The translations under genes were made by a program, and so were the position numbers. From the NCBI GenBank assembly GCA_021818445.1, contig JAKAEB010000021.1, positions 1-55,841 on the forward strand: a stretch of DNA of 55,841 bases, in the 5' to 3' direction. Each line of letters starts with the position of its first letter. Within the stretch, counting starts at the first letter, position 1. The notes below the pieces were generated by a model, which did no database searches, was not told the origin of the DNA, and was given only the letters and a program-made list of their open reading frames with translations. This stretch comes from Planctomycetota bacterium (GTDB taxonomy: Bacteria > Planctomycetota > Phycisphaerae > WQYP01). Positions 36,660 to 45,092 of the stretch are shown here, one piece after another.

Positions 36660-36848
36660 ATTGTTTTTAACATTTCGAGCGCGGCAGTTCGTTTTGGCCC
36701 ACAAGGTGGCTTGATAGTTGTCGGTTGCACGATGGACTGCAAAGGTACTTGGCGTACGGGCAAGGTGGCGCAACCCCGATTCTTACACGGCCAAAGGCGT
36801 GACAAATGCCCATCAGCCACCGCTGAAAAAGTGCGGATGCACCATTTA

Positions 36849-38528
36849 CTAAACGGTGGGTTTTCGCCATTTGCGACCCAGCAATACCACCGCGCCTGCG
36901 CCGGCTAAAAGCGCATAGGCGGCGGGTTCGGGTGTGGCAATGCTGATGGCCGTCGTTGAAAAAGCCAGGGCGTAGGTATCGCTGTTGGCAAAGTTACTGC
37001 CGCTGGTAAGCACTTGCAGGTCGTAATTGGTGCCCGGCATCAAAAGGGCATCAACCTGCTGCACATTATCGACCGTGCTGACGCTCTCGGAAACCAAGGC
37101 GTTGGTCTGGGCGTTAAAAAGTTCCAAATAAATGGGTGTTTGCTTTTCAGAGAAGGTCAGGTTGGTACCGCCGCCGCTGGTGGTGGTCTGCGCGTTCCAC
37201 ACCAGCGTGGCTTTAAAGGCGTCTCCGAAACCCGGCTTGATGGTAGCGGCGGTAAAAGCGTAATGGTTTACGTATGTGACAGGTGTGCTGCCCGGATGGG
37301 GCCCATTGTTGAGCAGAGATTCGACATCCCATCCCACCGCTTGCGTGATGGTAGGAGCGTTGAGAGCAGCCGTATTGGTGTCGGATGCCGACACTGCCGC
37401 GCGGCCGGCCGCCAGATTTTGAAATGCATTGTTCACGTTCAGCACGCCGGCACCATATCTGGTATCAAGTGGTGCGGTGGTGGTGTGCGTCCAGCCGCTG
37501 GGTTGGACCGCTCCATTTAACAACAACGCCTTAACCGTTTGCGGTAAAACGGCGTTCGCCTCGTACTGCGATTGCGACCAATTACCGGCCGATGCCGCGT
37601 TATAGCCGGTCGCCTGATTCCCGGCTTGAATCAGCAATGCGGCAGCACCGGATACCAATGGCGCAGCATAGCTTGTTGCGCCTCCGGGGGCGACGATGTC
37701 CGGCTTACTGCGGCCATCAAAGGTCGGGCCCACCTCCGTAGCACCGCCATAGGCACCAACGGAAATGGAATTGTACGCCGTGGCGGGGGCGTTGATCATC
37801 GGCGGCGCGCCAGATGATGAGGAATAATCGCCGACGGCGCTGACGATAACGGAATGGTAGGTGTTAACGTAGCTGTCGTAGCCCCAGTCGATATTTTGCA
37901 GATATTCATCCGCCTGTGTGGTGGAGAAGCCTGTCGGCACGGGGAAAATAAAGCTTTGGTTGATGACGGCAGCATTATTAACGGTGGCATGTTGATTGGT
38001 GGTGGGCGTGATCATCTGCGTGGAAGTGTTTTCGGTCAGCCCGACGTTATAACCGGCGAATCCACCCGCATCATAATTGCTGATGCTCGCTACACCCGGA
38101 GCAACACCCGTCGGTGCCCCCCCTGAGGTTGCCGCGCCGCCGTAAAACAATGCGCCCACCGAATCGGCATGGGTGGAACCATCAGTGGAGTTATAGCTGG
38201 TTGTTTGCGTGCCATTGTTGTCAATATACGTAAATTTTGACGAGGGCTGATTCACCTGTGTGGGGTCAACTTCAAAGACGTCGGGTGGAGGGCTGGCATT
38301 TAATGACGCCTCCACCTGGGCCACATTAACGCCTGCACCGGTCAAGCCAGGATTGCTTGTCAGCAAAGCACTTAAGCCGATGCCGCTGGGGCTGGCGTAT
38401 GCGGTTGCCGAGGCCGCCAGCGCCGCACCGCAGGCGATACGGATTGCCAAATGCAAGCCTGCGCGTACCGACGTCTTATGCTTCAGATCGGCAATATGGG
38501 GTGTGCTTGAACCGTAGTTGTTTAACAT
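36849..38528 (-). CDS. Subtilase-like (S8) protein with PEP-CTERM tail
   Basis: The 559-residue protein has a signal segment (about 25-45, ending ATAYAS) and a subtilase-like domain. The catalytic His would be H120 in STHADSVGALFYGG and the Ser S286 in GGATSYAAPLVSGAAALL. The position normally occupied by Asp (GxGVxVAVxDTG) reads GAGVNVAQVEASLN, i.e. Glu73. A beta-rich C-terminal region follows, then the sorting tail TPEPAAYALLAGAGAVVLLGR with basic end KWRKPTV. It is exported and probably surface-linked through an exosortase. Activity is uncertain because of the Asp-to-Glu change, which may be a subfamily feature rather than a lesion. Confidence 0.8.
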   Translation of the reverse strand: MLNNYGSSTPHIADLKHKTSVRAGLHLAIRIACGAALAASATAYASPSGIGLSALLTSNPGLTGAGVNVAQVEASLNASPPPDVFEVDPTQVNQPSSKFTYIDNNGTQTTSYNSTDGSTHADSVGALFYGGAATSGGAPTGVAPGVASISNYDAGGFAGYNVGLTENTSTQMITPTTNQHATVNNAAVINQSFIFPVPTGFSTTQADEYLQNIDWGYDSYVNTYHSVIVSAVGDYSSSSGAPPMINAPATAYNSISVGAYGGATEVGPTFDGRSKPDIVAPGGATSYAAPLVSGAAALLIQAGNQATGYNAASAGNWSQSQYEANAVLPQTVKALLLNGAVQPSGWTHTTTAPLDTRYGAGVLNVNNAFQNLAAGRAAVSASDTNTAALNAPTITQAVGWDVESLLNNGPHPGSTPVTYVNHYAFTAATIKPGFGDAFKATLVWNAQTTTSGGGTNLTFSEKQTPIYLELFNAQTNALVSESVSTVDNVQQVDALLMPGTNYDLQVLTSGSNFANSDTYALAFSTTAISIATPEPAAYALLAGAGAVVLLGRKWRKPTV

Positions 38529-38883
38529 CTAGATATTTCCTCCGCGTTGAAACCAACCAACTGATAAGCAGGGGCACCCCGCACCCATCCACCAGACAGA
38601 CCAGGCAAGCCACGGCCGCCAAACCAAGGCCGCCGAGCCGGGAGCCAGTCCAAGTATCGGACAGCCTCCTAGATGACCATCCGTATCTGCTTTCGTTAGG
38701 GGCGAGGGTGAAAACAGCCGCCTCCGCAATCCCTGCTTTGAGGATAGTTGGCGAGGTGCCTATTTGCAAACTCGGCAGCCGTCTAAATCCTTAATTTTCA
38801 TTATGGGGCGTACGCCAAACTCAATGCAGCCCAATCGCTAACACAGCGCAAACATCAGCGGGCGAAAAAATCGTGGTTTTTGG
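38529..38883. other. Long leader region of the subtilase-like gene
   Basis: This 355-bp stretch has no supported gene. On the minus strand, ~210-260 nt before the ATG, GGATTTAG...CTATCC encloses GGC..GAG...CTC.GCC, a possible nested hairpin. I could not match it to a known riboswitch. A 97-codon minus frame overlapping the gene start has no family resemblance. Confidence 0.3.
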
Positions 38884-39240
38884 CTATTGATTCGGCAAAA
38901 CTACATACATGTGCGAATTGACCTGACTGGGCTGGAGATGAATGGCGTCAAGCGTCGGGTCGCCGTGGGGTGGAATGACCCAAATATCTGAATTATCGAG
39001 GGGATCAATATAAAAACTGAAATGGCCCGCCCCATCCACACGATGCGGTTGGTAACTGAAACCGCTTTGCGGCTCGCCAACGCTCACAATGGCACCCTTG
39101 GCTGGAACATGTGAATCCTGATACACCACCACGCCCGCCACCTGGGTGCAGCCCCCTAAAAACAGCAAGGCGACAGCCAGCAACGGGGCGGCAGCGCAAC
39201 GGAACCTGAGATGGAAGGATGGATATATGCCAGTCACCAT
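38884..39240 (-). CDS. Small lipoprotein with carboxypeptidase-regulatory-like fold
   Basis: From an ATG at 39240 the product has 118 residues: a signal peptide with lipobox L28-G-G-C31 (LLFLGGCTQVAG), then a ~85-residue beta-sandwich-like domain. VAGVVVYQDSHVPAKGAIVSV and GAGHFSFYIDPLDNSDIWVI follow the pattern of carboxypeptidase regulatory-like (transthyretin-type) domains, i.e. 'v.G.V.d..g.pv.ga.V.v....G.f.f'. It would be anchored to a membrane facing outwards; the role is unknown. A much longer upstream frame (to 39708) runs through repeat sequence and is rejected. Confidence 0.72.
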   Translation of the reverse strand: MVTGIYPSFHLRFRCAAAPLLAVALLFLGGCTQVAGVVVYQDSHVPAKGAIVSVGEPQSGFSYQPHRVDGAGHFSFYIDPLDNSDIWVIPPHGDPTLDAIHLQPSQVNSHMYVVLPNQ

Positions 39241-39329
39241 ACAGAAGTGAAATCTACCCGCAGCGGAGGCAATTGGCAAAGCTACTTTGTAAAACGCCCG
39301 CAGCCTTAACAATAAAACGGCAAACGCGC

Positions 39330-39437
39330 GGGGGCGGGACGTGCAACCCGGGCGTCGAGATTTTTCGCACACGAATGCGTTATTGGTTAGCGCGCCGGGA
39401 CAAGCCCGGCGGCTAAATGGGGCCGTTCCCATACCGA
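39330..39437. repeat. REP-like dispersed repeat, copy 2
   Basis: The core TTCGCACACGAATGCG (39364-39379) is followed by TTAGCGCGCCGGGACAAGCC (39387-39406), CGGCGGCTAAATGG and TTCCCATACCG. The same series in the same order, inverted, occurs at 55410-55485, and the GC palindrome GCCGGGACAAGCCCGGC recurs near 7077. The sequence around 39490-39525 (CACCGCC..GCGCCGAG..GCCAAG) resembles a second repeat type found at 55072. Confidence 0.7.
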
Positions 39438-39697
39438 TTATTTTCACGGTGAAGTTTGTGAACATTGCGGTAAGGGAAACGAGTTTGCACCGCCGGGAGC
39501 GCCGAGAATGCCAAGATATTTTCGTCGAGTAGCACTCCGGGCAAGGCCGTATCTGTGGAGGGGGCATGGCCACGGGCGTTATATACCCAGCGGCTTGCCG
39601 GTGGTTGGTAATTTTTCGGATGGCGGACGGGCCGTGGTAGGCGGTGGAAAACAACCTGCGTCCGCTCGGCGTAAAGGGCGCTCGTGAGGAGATGGAT

Positions 39698-39727
39698 TTG
39701 TGTACCACCCCGTTTTGCCGATATACT
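39698..39727 (+). promoter_or_regulatory. Promoter of phoU
   Basis: TTGTGT (39698-39703) and TATACT (39722-39727) are 18 nt apart, giving a start near 39734. This supports the internal TTG start at 39759 and rules out translation from 39684, which lies upstream of the promoter. Confidence 0.5.
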
Positions 39728-39758
39728 CTCCGCGCGTCGGTTTTTAGGGAATATAGCT

Positions 39759-40409
39759 TTGTCTGTTCAGTTTGCTCACGCTCTTGAAACTCTGCTCAAT
39801 CGGTGTGTGGACATGGCAGCATTGGTGCAGGGTACGTGCGAACAGGTGACCGAGGCGGTCATTACGCGAAAGTCAGAAATTGCGCAATCGGTTATAGACA
39901 ACGAACAGCAGATTGATGCGGAAGAGGTTCAGATTGAACGAGCCGCCATTAATCTGCTGGCCGAACATCAGCCCACAGCGCAGGATTTGCGGACCGTCTT
40001 CGCCATTGTAAAGATCAACAGCGATCTGGAACGTATCGGCGATTGTGCCTACAACATCGCGCTGATGGCGCCGGAAATCGCCCAGTCGGGACAGGATATA
40101 CCGGTTGAGCTGGCGGGGATGGCCCGATCAACTCTCAAGCAGTTGCGCGACACGACTCGATGTCTGGGGCTTAATGACCCGTCGCTGGCAGATGCCATAT
40201 GCCGGGGCGATGACCTGATTGATGCGCTGTACCATCAAATTTACAATGATCTGCAGGCCCAGATGGCATCGCACGCGAACCGGATCCCGGCCGATTTGTC
40301 GATGATCATGGTGGCGAAAAATTTTGAACGCATTGCCGATCATTGCACCAACATCGCCGAGGAAATCGTATTTCTGGTGCGGGGACAAATCATCCGGCAT
40401 GTGCACTGA
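39759..40409 (+). CDS. phoU: PhoU-type phosphate signalling regulator
   Basis: The 216-residue all-helical protein has the two three-helix PhoU repeats with their metal-binding motifs: INSDLERIGDCAYNIA (E..GD family motif) and VAKNFERIADHCTNIAEEI (E..aDH.tNiaE). PhoU restrains the PhoR kinase and Pst transporter when phosphate is plentiful. The TTG at 39759 has AGGGA 8 nt upstream. No pst, phoB or phoR genes are adjacent; the next gene is a sugar-type ABC ATPase. Confidence 0.93.
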   Translation: MSVQFAHALETLLNRCVDMAALVQGTCEQVTEAVITRKSEIAQSVIDNEQQIDAEEVQIERAAINLLAEHQPTAQDLRTVFAIVKINSDLERIGDCAYNIALMAPEIAQSGQDIPVELAGMARSTLKQLRDTTRCLGLNDPSLADAICRGDDLIDALYHQIYNDLQAQMASHANRIPADLSMIMVAKNFERIADHCTNIAEEIVFLVRGQIIRHVH

Positions 40410-40561
40410 CCTGTGCCGCGGGGGCTGACAACAATACGTACCAACGCGGGTAGTTGTGTGCTGGCGTCGGGCGGATGTTGGAGGCAGCGAGAACGCTGGT
40501 TTCGGCACACAGTGCGGCGTGGAGAATGCTCCTATCGGGCGGAGTGACAAGGTGGTTGAAA

Positions 40562-41737
40562 TTGGCGACAGTTGAACTCGAAAACATATCCAAGGTATAC
40601 GCCGATGGTACCCCGGCCGTTGACCGCGTTTCACTGTCGATACGCGACCACGAATTTGTTGTGCTGGTGGGACCTTCCGGGTGCGGCAAAACGACCACGC
40701 TGCGGATGATCGCCGGTCTGGAGGCGATATCATCGGGAACGCTTAAGATCAATGGCCGCGTGGTGAACGATGTCGCGCCCAAAGATCGTGACATAGCCAT
40801 GGTATTTCAAAACTACGCGCTTTATCCACACATGAATGTATACAAAAACATGGCGTTTTCATTGGAGATGCGGCGGAAGGAGTTGGGGCTGAGCCGCGCC
40901 ATGATTGATCAGCGCGTGAAGGAAACCGCCAAATCGCTGGGGCTTACGGATGTGCTGGCGCGAAAACCCAAGGCCCTCTCGGGCGGTCAGCGGCAGCGTG
41001 TGGCGCTGGGCCGGGCGATCGTACGCAATCCGCAGGCGTTTTTGTTTGATGAGCCGCTTTCTAATCTGGACGCCAAGTTGCGTGTCGAGACGCGTGCGGA
41101 GATTAAGCGTCTGCACTTGAAACTTCGCACCACCACCATTTATGTCACCCACGACCAAGAGGAGGCCATGACGATGGGCGACCGTATTGTGGTGATGAAA
41201 GATGGCGTCATTCAACAATGCGATTCGCCCCTGGAGGTTTATCAAAACCCTGCCAATCAGTTTGTCGCCAGTTTTGTGGGTATGCCGCCCATGAATCTCA
41301 TCACCGGCCAGGTGGGGCAACATGATGAATTTATATTAGGCGAGCAGAAACTGACACTGCCCGGGAAGCTCGCTGGTGCGGCGCGGGCGCAAGGAGGACA
41401 GAATCTGGTTCTGGGCATCCGGCCCGAACAGATAAGCCCCAAGGTGGAGGAGCGGTTTGCCGGGTCGGGCAACGTTATCCGGGGCGTGGTGCAGGTGATT
41501 GAACCACTTGGCGATCGGGTGGACGTCCGCTTCCGGGTGGATGAGCGTCTAACCATGATCTGCCGCACCGAAACGCATCGGGCCACAGGCATAGCGCCGG
41601 GTGACAGCATCACTTTTCATATTGCCATGGCGCAGTGCCACCTTTTTGAAGATTCTCCGGCAGGGGAAAACATCGTGCGTAAATGGAACTCAAAGGAGCA
41701 ACGCGCCGATATGACGGCCAAAAGCCTGTCTGAGTAA
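40562..41737 (+). CDS. ABC transporter ATPase, MalK/UgpC type
   Basis: Counting from a TTG at 40562 (AGGTGG 6 nt upstream), the 391-residue protein begins (M)ATVELENISKVYADGTPAV, the normal start of this family. Walker A is GPSGCGKT (37-44), the signature LSGGQRQRV (near 138), and Walker B AFLFDEPLSNLD. The C-terminal ~130 residues form the OB-type regulatory domain (LVLGIRPEQISP, VEPLG-like VIEPLGDRVDVRF). In the family it energises import of maltose, glycerol-3-phosphate or other sugars. No permease or binding-protein gene is adjacent, so it may serve several transporters encoded elsewhere, as MsmK does in streptococci. Confidence 0.92.
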   Translation: MATVELENISKVYADGTPAVDRVSLSIRDHEFVVLVGPSGCGKTTTLRMIAGLEAISSGTLKINGRVVNDVAPKDRDIAMVFQNYALYPHMNVYKNMAFSLEMRRKELGLSRAMIDQRVKETAKSLGLTDVLARKPKALSGGQRQRVALGRAIVRNPQAFLFDEPLSNLDAKLRVETRAEIKRLHLKLRTTTIYVTHDQEEAMTMGDRIVVMKDGVIQQCDSPLEVYQNPANQFVASFVGMPPMNLITGQVGQHDEFILGEQKLTLPGKLAGAARAQGGQNLVLGIRPEQISPKVEERFAGSGNVIRGVVQVIEPLGDRVDVRFRVDERLTMICRTETHRATGIAPGDSITFHIAMAQCHLFEDSPAGENIVRKWNSKEQRADMTAKSLSE

Positions 41738-41767
41738 TAACAGGAACTGCGATTACCTGGACAGGCT
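41723..41767. terminator. Possible bidirectional terminator hairpin
   Basis: AGCCTGTC (41723-41730) and GACAGGCT (41760-41767) form an 8-bp inverted repeat between the convergent ATPase and purM genes, with an inner CAGG/CCTG pair. There is no T-run on either strand, so function is uncertain. Confidence 0.35.
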
Positions 41768-41768
41768 T

Positions 41769-42857
41769 CTAGCTCCACTCAATAAGCGTTTCGCCCGACG
41801 CTTTTTTAACCTTCCCCAAAAAGTACGGCTTTTCGCCCAGCGCCCGCAACCCCGTCATGATGGAGCGTGTGAAGTTGGGCCGCACGACCAGCACATATCC
41901 GATGCCCATGTTGAATACGTCGAACATTTCGTCGGCATCCACCGGCCCGTGGGTTTGCAGAAAATGAAATATCGGCGGGACAGGCCATGCGCTGCGTTTA
42001 ATTTTTACACCCATACCTTCCGGCAGCACGCGCGGCAAATTGCCGGGAAGGCCACCGCCGGTGATATGACTCATAGCCTTTATTATTTTTTTTACTTTAT
42101 ATTTTTTCAATATCTCAGAAATGCTTTTCACATAAATCCGGGTTGGACGCAGCAGTTCCATCCCCAATGTCGATCCCAGTTCGGCCACATGATCGTCGGG
42201 CGAGAGGCCGAGTTTATCGAAGCAGATTTTACGCACCAGGGCGTAGCCGTTGGAATGCAGGCCATGGGACGCCAGACCGATGATGCTGTCACCGATTTCA
42301 ACATCCGAGCCATCGAGTATTTTTTTTCGCTCCACCACGCCGACGGCAAATCCGGCCATGTCAAATTCGCCGGGGGCATAAACCGATGGCATTTCGGCGG
42401 TTTCTCCGCCGAGCAAAGCGGTACCGGCCTGCAGGCAGCCTTCCGACACACCTTTAACCATTTCGGTGGTGATATGCGGGTCCAACTTATGCACCGCAAG
42501 GTAGTCGAGAAATAAAAGCGGCTCACCCCCCTGCACAATGAGATCGTTGACGCTCATGGCCACAAGATCAATGCCGATGGTGTCATATTTTTTCATCTGC
42601 GCCGCGACCTTTATTTTCGTACCCACGCCGTCGGTGCAGGCGATGAGCACCGGCTCACGATAGTTGCGGGCGAAAATTTTTTCGTTGAAGTCGAGGCGAA
42701 ACATTCCGGCAAAACCGCCGTACTTGCCCAGCACGCGTGGACCGTAGGTACGTTGGCAAAGATGCTTGATCTGGTCGACCATGGTATCGCCGGCCTGAAT
42801 ATCCACGCCCGCTTGTTTGTAGGTTAAAGGTTTGTTCGCCGTATCGTTTGCTTTCAT
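41769..42857 (-). CDS. purM: Phosphoribosylformylglycinamidine cyclo-ligase
   Basis: Counting from the ATG at 42857 the protein has 362 residues (the frame to 42947 adds unlike sequence). Motifs are LTYKQAGVDIQAG, CTDGVGTKIKVA, MSVNDLIVQGGEPLLFLDY, LLGGETAEMPSVYAPGEFDMAGF and HITGGGLPGNLPRVLP, all diagnostic of PurM. It closes the imidazole ring (FGAM to AIR) in purine synthesis. The hemerythrin-like gene ends 97 nt upstream on the same strand. No Shine-Dalgarno site is evident. Confidence 0.97.
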   Translation of the reverse strand: MKANDTANKPLTYKQAGVDIQAGDTMVDQIKHLCQRTYGPRVLGKYGGFAGMFRLDFNEKIFARNYREPVLIACTDGVGTKIKVAAQMKKYDTIGIDLVAMSVNDLIVQGGEPLLFLDYLAVHKLDPHITTEMVKGVSEGCLQAGTALLGGETAEMPSVYAPGEFDMAGFAVGVVERKKILDGSDVEIGDSIIGLASHGLHSNGYALVRKICFDKLGLSPDDHVAELGSTLGMELLRPTRIYVKSISEILKKYKVKKIIKAMSHITGGGLPGNLPRVLPEGMGVKIKRSAWPVPPIFHFLQTHGPVDADEMFDVFNMGIGYVLVVRPNFTRSIMTGLRALGEKPYFLGKVKKASGETLIEWS

Positions 42858-42954
42858 GCGGCGGAAGTTTATCCGAAGGAGTCCTGTTCGGCGAGAGATG
42901 CGGGGATATGCCCCCGCGTCGCCACTACCACAAAGAGGAACTGGCAATATAGAT

Positions 42955-43542
42955 TTATTTCAGTTGGGCGTTGCGGCGCTGGGCACATTGGCTGGCAACG
43001 CGGCCCGGATTTTCCACCCGCCGGGCACGCATATTCCTGCCAATCTGCCGCAGGGTGGCGGAATCCAGTGCCTTCGCCGCCACTGGAAATACCTCGGTTT
43101 CTTCCATGGCGATGTGCTGTGCGTAGAAACCGATCAACTGCCTGATTAACCGACGAAATTCCGCCAGATCAGCTTCTGAAAGCTCATTGGCCTTGAGCCA
43201 GTGACCGCCGAGTTCGTTCAAACGATGATGCACCAATTCCGCCGTGCGATGCTCAGCGGCAAGCCGATCCATCTTTTCCACCAGTTCGGCCGCTTGGCCA
43301 CCCAATGCTGAAAGGGCCGGAAACAAATCGCCCTCTTCATCGGTGTTGTGGCGTATTCCGGCGGTTTTGAAGTAGTGCAAGGCGGTGTCCAGAGCGGGAC
43401 GCGTTTCCGCATCCAGGGTGGCTCGGCTCGCGACGCGATCAAGCACCTGCAGGAATTTTTCAATCCTGCGGTGGCAATCCATCATGAGTTCAATGGGGTG
43501 ATCAAAATCAGGGGCGGGCCTCTGACCGATAGAAATGGGCAT
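42955..43542 (-). CDS. Hemerythrin-like (HHE) domain protein
   Basis: The 195-residue helical protein carries the HHE cation-binding pattern: IELMMDCHRRIEKFLQ (His24), GIRHNTDEEGDLFPAL (His65 and Glu69/70), ELVHHRLNELGGHW and AQHIAMEETEVFPVA (His141 and Glu145/146). These His/Glu residues form a di-iron site in the family, used for oxygen, NO or iron sensing or binding. The partner is unknown. Two overlapping palindromes lie 10-41 nt before the ATG, suggesting repressor control. The gene is upstream of purM on the same strand. Confidence 0.85.
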   Translation of the reverse strand: MPISIGQRPAPDFDHPIELMMDCHRRIEKFLQVLDRVASRATLDAETRPALDTALHYFKTAGIRHNTDEEGDLFPALSALGGQAAELVEKMDRLAAEHRTAELVHHRLNELGGHWLKANELSEADLAEFRRLIRQLIGFYAQHIAMEETEVFPVAAKALDSATLRQIGRNMRARRVENPGRVASQCAQRRNAQLK

Positions 43543-43551
43543 TTTTAAGCA

Positions 43552-43583
43552 TCCAAAATTTTTGGACGGTTAACCGATCCAAA
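43552..43583 (-). promoter_or_regulatory. Nested palindromes at the hemerythrin-like gene start
   Basis: TCCAAAATTTTTGGA (43552-43566) is a perfect palindrome. Its right half TTTGGA is also the left half of TTTGGA-CGGTTAACCG-A-TCCAAA (43561-43583), whose centre CGGTTAACCG is itself perfect. Three half-sites thus share one 32-bp stretch over the 5' end of the hemerythrin-like gene. Confidence 0.6.
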
Positions 43584-43893
43584 TGGCCGCAGCTTGTTTA
43601 TCTACCGGCAGATCAGCTACCTTGAAGCAATGCGCCTCAAGACTCCCGCCAGCACCATGCCCGCCTCCATTATAGTCGTTTCGCCACCGCTAAGCCCAAT
43701 TGTAGCCCAATTCTGAGCCTGCCATACATTTTCCTGCACCATCGGAAGGGAGAAAGTTGCCACCGTCGGCAACGTAAGATTAGAACACATACGACCGCCA
43801 GCGCTGGATGCGGCGGTTGGATTCGGCCGGTATACTTGTGCACAGGCCGAATGGGTATGGTATTCAGGCGGTGGAAAACAGTAAGGAGACATC
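43584..43893. other. Divergent intergenic region, hemerythrin/SurA-like
   Basis: There is no gene in these ~310 bp. Visible are a hairpin GTTGCC-ACCGTC-GGCAAC (43756-43773), the palindrome CCAGCGCTGG near 43798 and a TATACT box near 43833 that could serve the SurA-like gene. No complete promoter was assigned. Confidence 0.35.
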
Positions 43894-44985
43894 GTGCGTC
43901 ACTGGGCGAAAAAAACGCTGATTACAGGATTGTTAGCTTCCGTTGGATTCCCGGCTGGATGGGCGATGGCAGCAGCGCCATCGAGCGTGATTCCCCAGGA
44001 TATATTTCCGCAAAAAGCCAAACCCGGTCAGCCTGCGGTGGCGATTGTGAATAATGAGGCGTTAAGCGAGAAAAAATTTATAAATTCACTGGTGCTTTTG
44101 AGCGGTATGCAGTTGATGCGCCAATGGTTTGAACTCACGCTTTTAAAACAGGCGTGCGATAAAGCGGGTCTGCACGTCGGCAAAAAGCAGATTCAGGCCC
44201 AGATGAACTTTGTGATGGCAAACTTGGCCGCCCAAAAGGTGCCGGCGGACGAGCGCTTGGCAGCGTTGCAACGGGTGCTGGCATCGCGCGGTGAATCATT
44301 GCCAACCTTTGAACTGGGCCTGGCCCGCACCGCGTACATTGAAGCACTGGCAAAGGGGCATGTAAGGGTTACAAAAAAGCAGATCAGACTGTCATACGAG
44401 AGCCAGTATGGGCCCAAAGTTCTGGTGCGTGACATTGTCGTACCGGGATTCTCGCAGGCGGTGACCGTGCGCGATCTCATTGAAAAGAAGCATGACAGCG
44501 CAGCCAAGGTGGCTGAAACATACAGTGTGGCTAAACAATCGGCCGCCAATGGTGGCGAGGTTTTGATTCCGCTGAAAGATACGACTATACCGCGGATTTT
44601 TCGCTCCACGGCCGCGCATCTGCGTAAGGGGCATTTATCCAGTGGTATCCCCATGGGTAACGATATCCATTTACTGTGGCTGGTGAAAAAAGTGCCGGCA
44701 CAAAACGTGCCATTTTCATCGGTTGAAAAACAGATAAAGGCCAGCCTGACGCGCATCATGGAATTACGATGGGGCCAGCGCGAGATAGCCAAACTGGTGG
44801 CGGCGGCGAAAATTAAAATTAAAGACCCGGTTCTGCACGCCCTGTATTCTGAATTGAAAAAGCAGATGGCAGCGGAACGGGCGGCAATGGAAAATGCGAA
44901 GCAGAAAAAGAACCCGCTTCTGCCGTCGAATCCCGTTCCAAATTCAAAGTCCGGGTTGACTCCGGCAAACATCGGCGGGAAATAA
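43894..44985 (+). CDS. SurA/PpiC-like periplasmic peptidyl-prolyl isomerase or chaperone
   Basis: The 363-residue protein starts at GTG (43894) with GGAG 6 nt upstream and a signal peptide (KKTLITGLLASVGFPAGWAMA). A SurA-type N-terminal helical domain follows (AIVNNEALSEKKFINSLVLL through FELGLARTAYIEAL), then a degenerate parvulin-like domain (KVLVRDIVVPGF ... VAETYSVAKQSAANGGEVLIPL ... HLLWLVKKVPA). The tail (about 320-363) is Lys/Pro/Asn-rich. It likely assists folding of exported proteins. The parvulin core is divergent, so isomerase activity is doubtful. Confidence 0.72.
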   Translation: MRHWAKKTLITGLLASVGFPAGWAMAAAPSSVIPQDIFPQKAKPGQPAVAIVNNEALSEKKFINSLVLLSGMQLMRQWFELTLLKQACDKAGLHVGKKQIQAQMNFVMANLAAQKVPADERLAALQRVLASRGESLPTFELGLARTAYIEALAKGHVRVTKKQIRLSYESQYGPKVLVRDIVVPGFSQAVTVRDLIEKKHDSAAKVAETYSVAKQSAANGGEVLIPLKDTTIPRIFRSTAAHLRKGHLSSGIPMGNDIHLLWLVKKVPAQNVPFSSVEKQIKASLTRIMELRWGQREIAKLVAAAKIKIKDPVLHALYSELKKQMAAERAAMENAKQKKNPLLPSNPVPNSKSGLTPANIGGK

Positions 44986-45092
44986 ATGGAAAACCGGATG
45001 TCTTCGCGGACGAAAGGTTAAAATAAATTAACAGCACGGCGGTCGGCCGGTGAAAAGGCCCACGAGCTTGTGCCCGAAAAAGGCGTTAGATT

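Noticed and set aside
36423..36773. 116-codon minus frame encoding ...HRWDLNPRPTLYESVALPTEL...
   Set aside because: It is the antisense of tRNA-Thr; this peptide pattern is a well-known artefact of tRNA genes.
38529..38800. c-di-GMP-I (GEMM) riboswitch before the PEP-CTERM subtilase
   Set aside because: GCAAA and CAAAGC fragments occur, but the conserved core order and the second stem do not fit.
38884..39708. Extension of the lipoprotein frame to 274 residues
   Set aside because: The extra 156 residues are translated from REP-like repeats and lack protein character; the signal peptide and lipobox fix the start at 39240.
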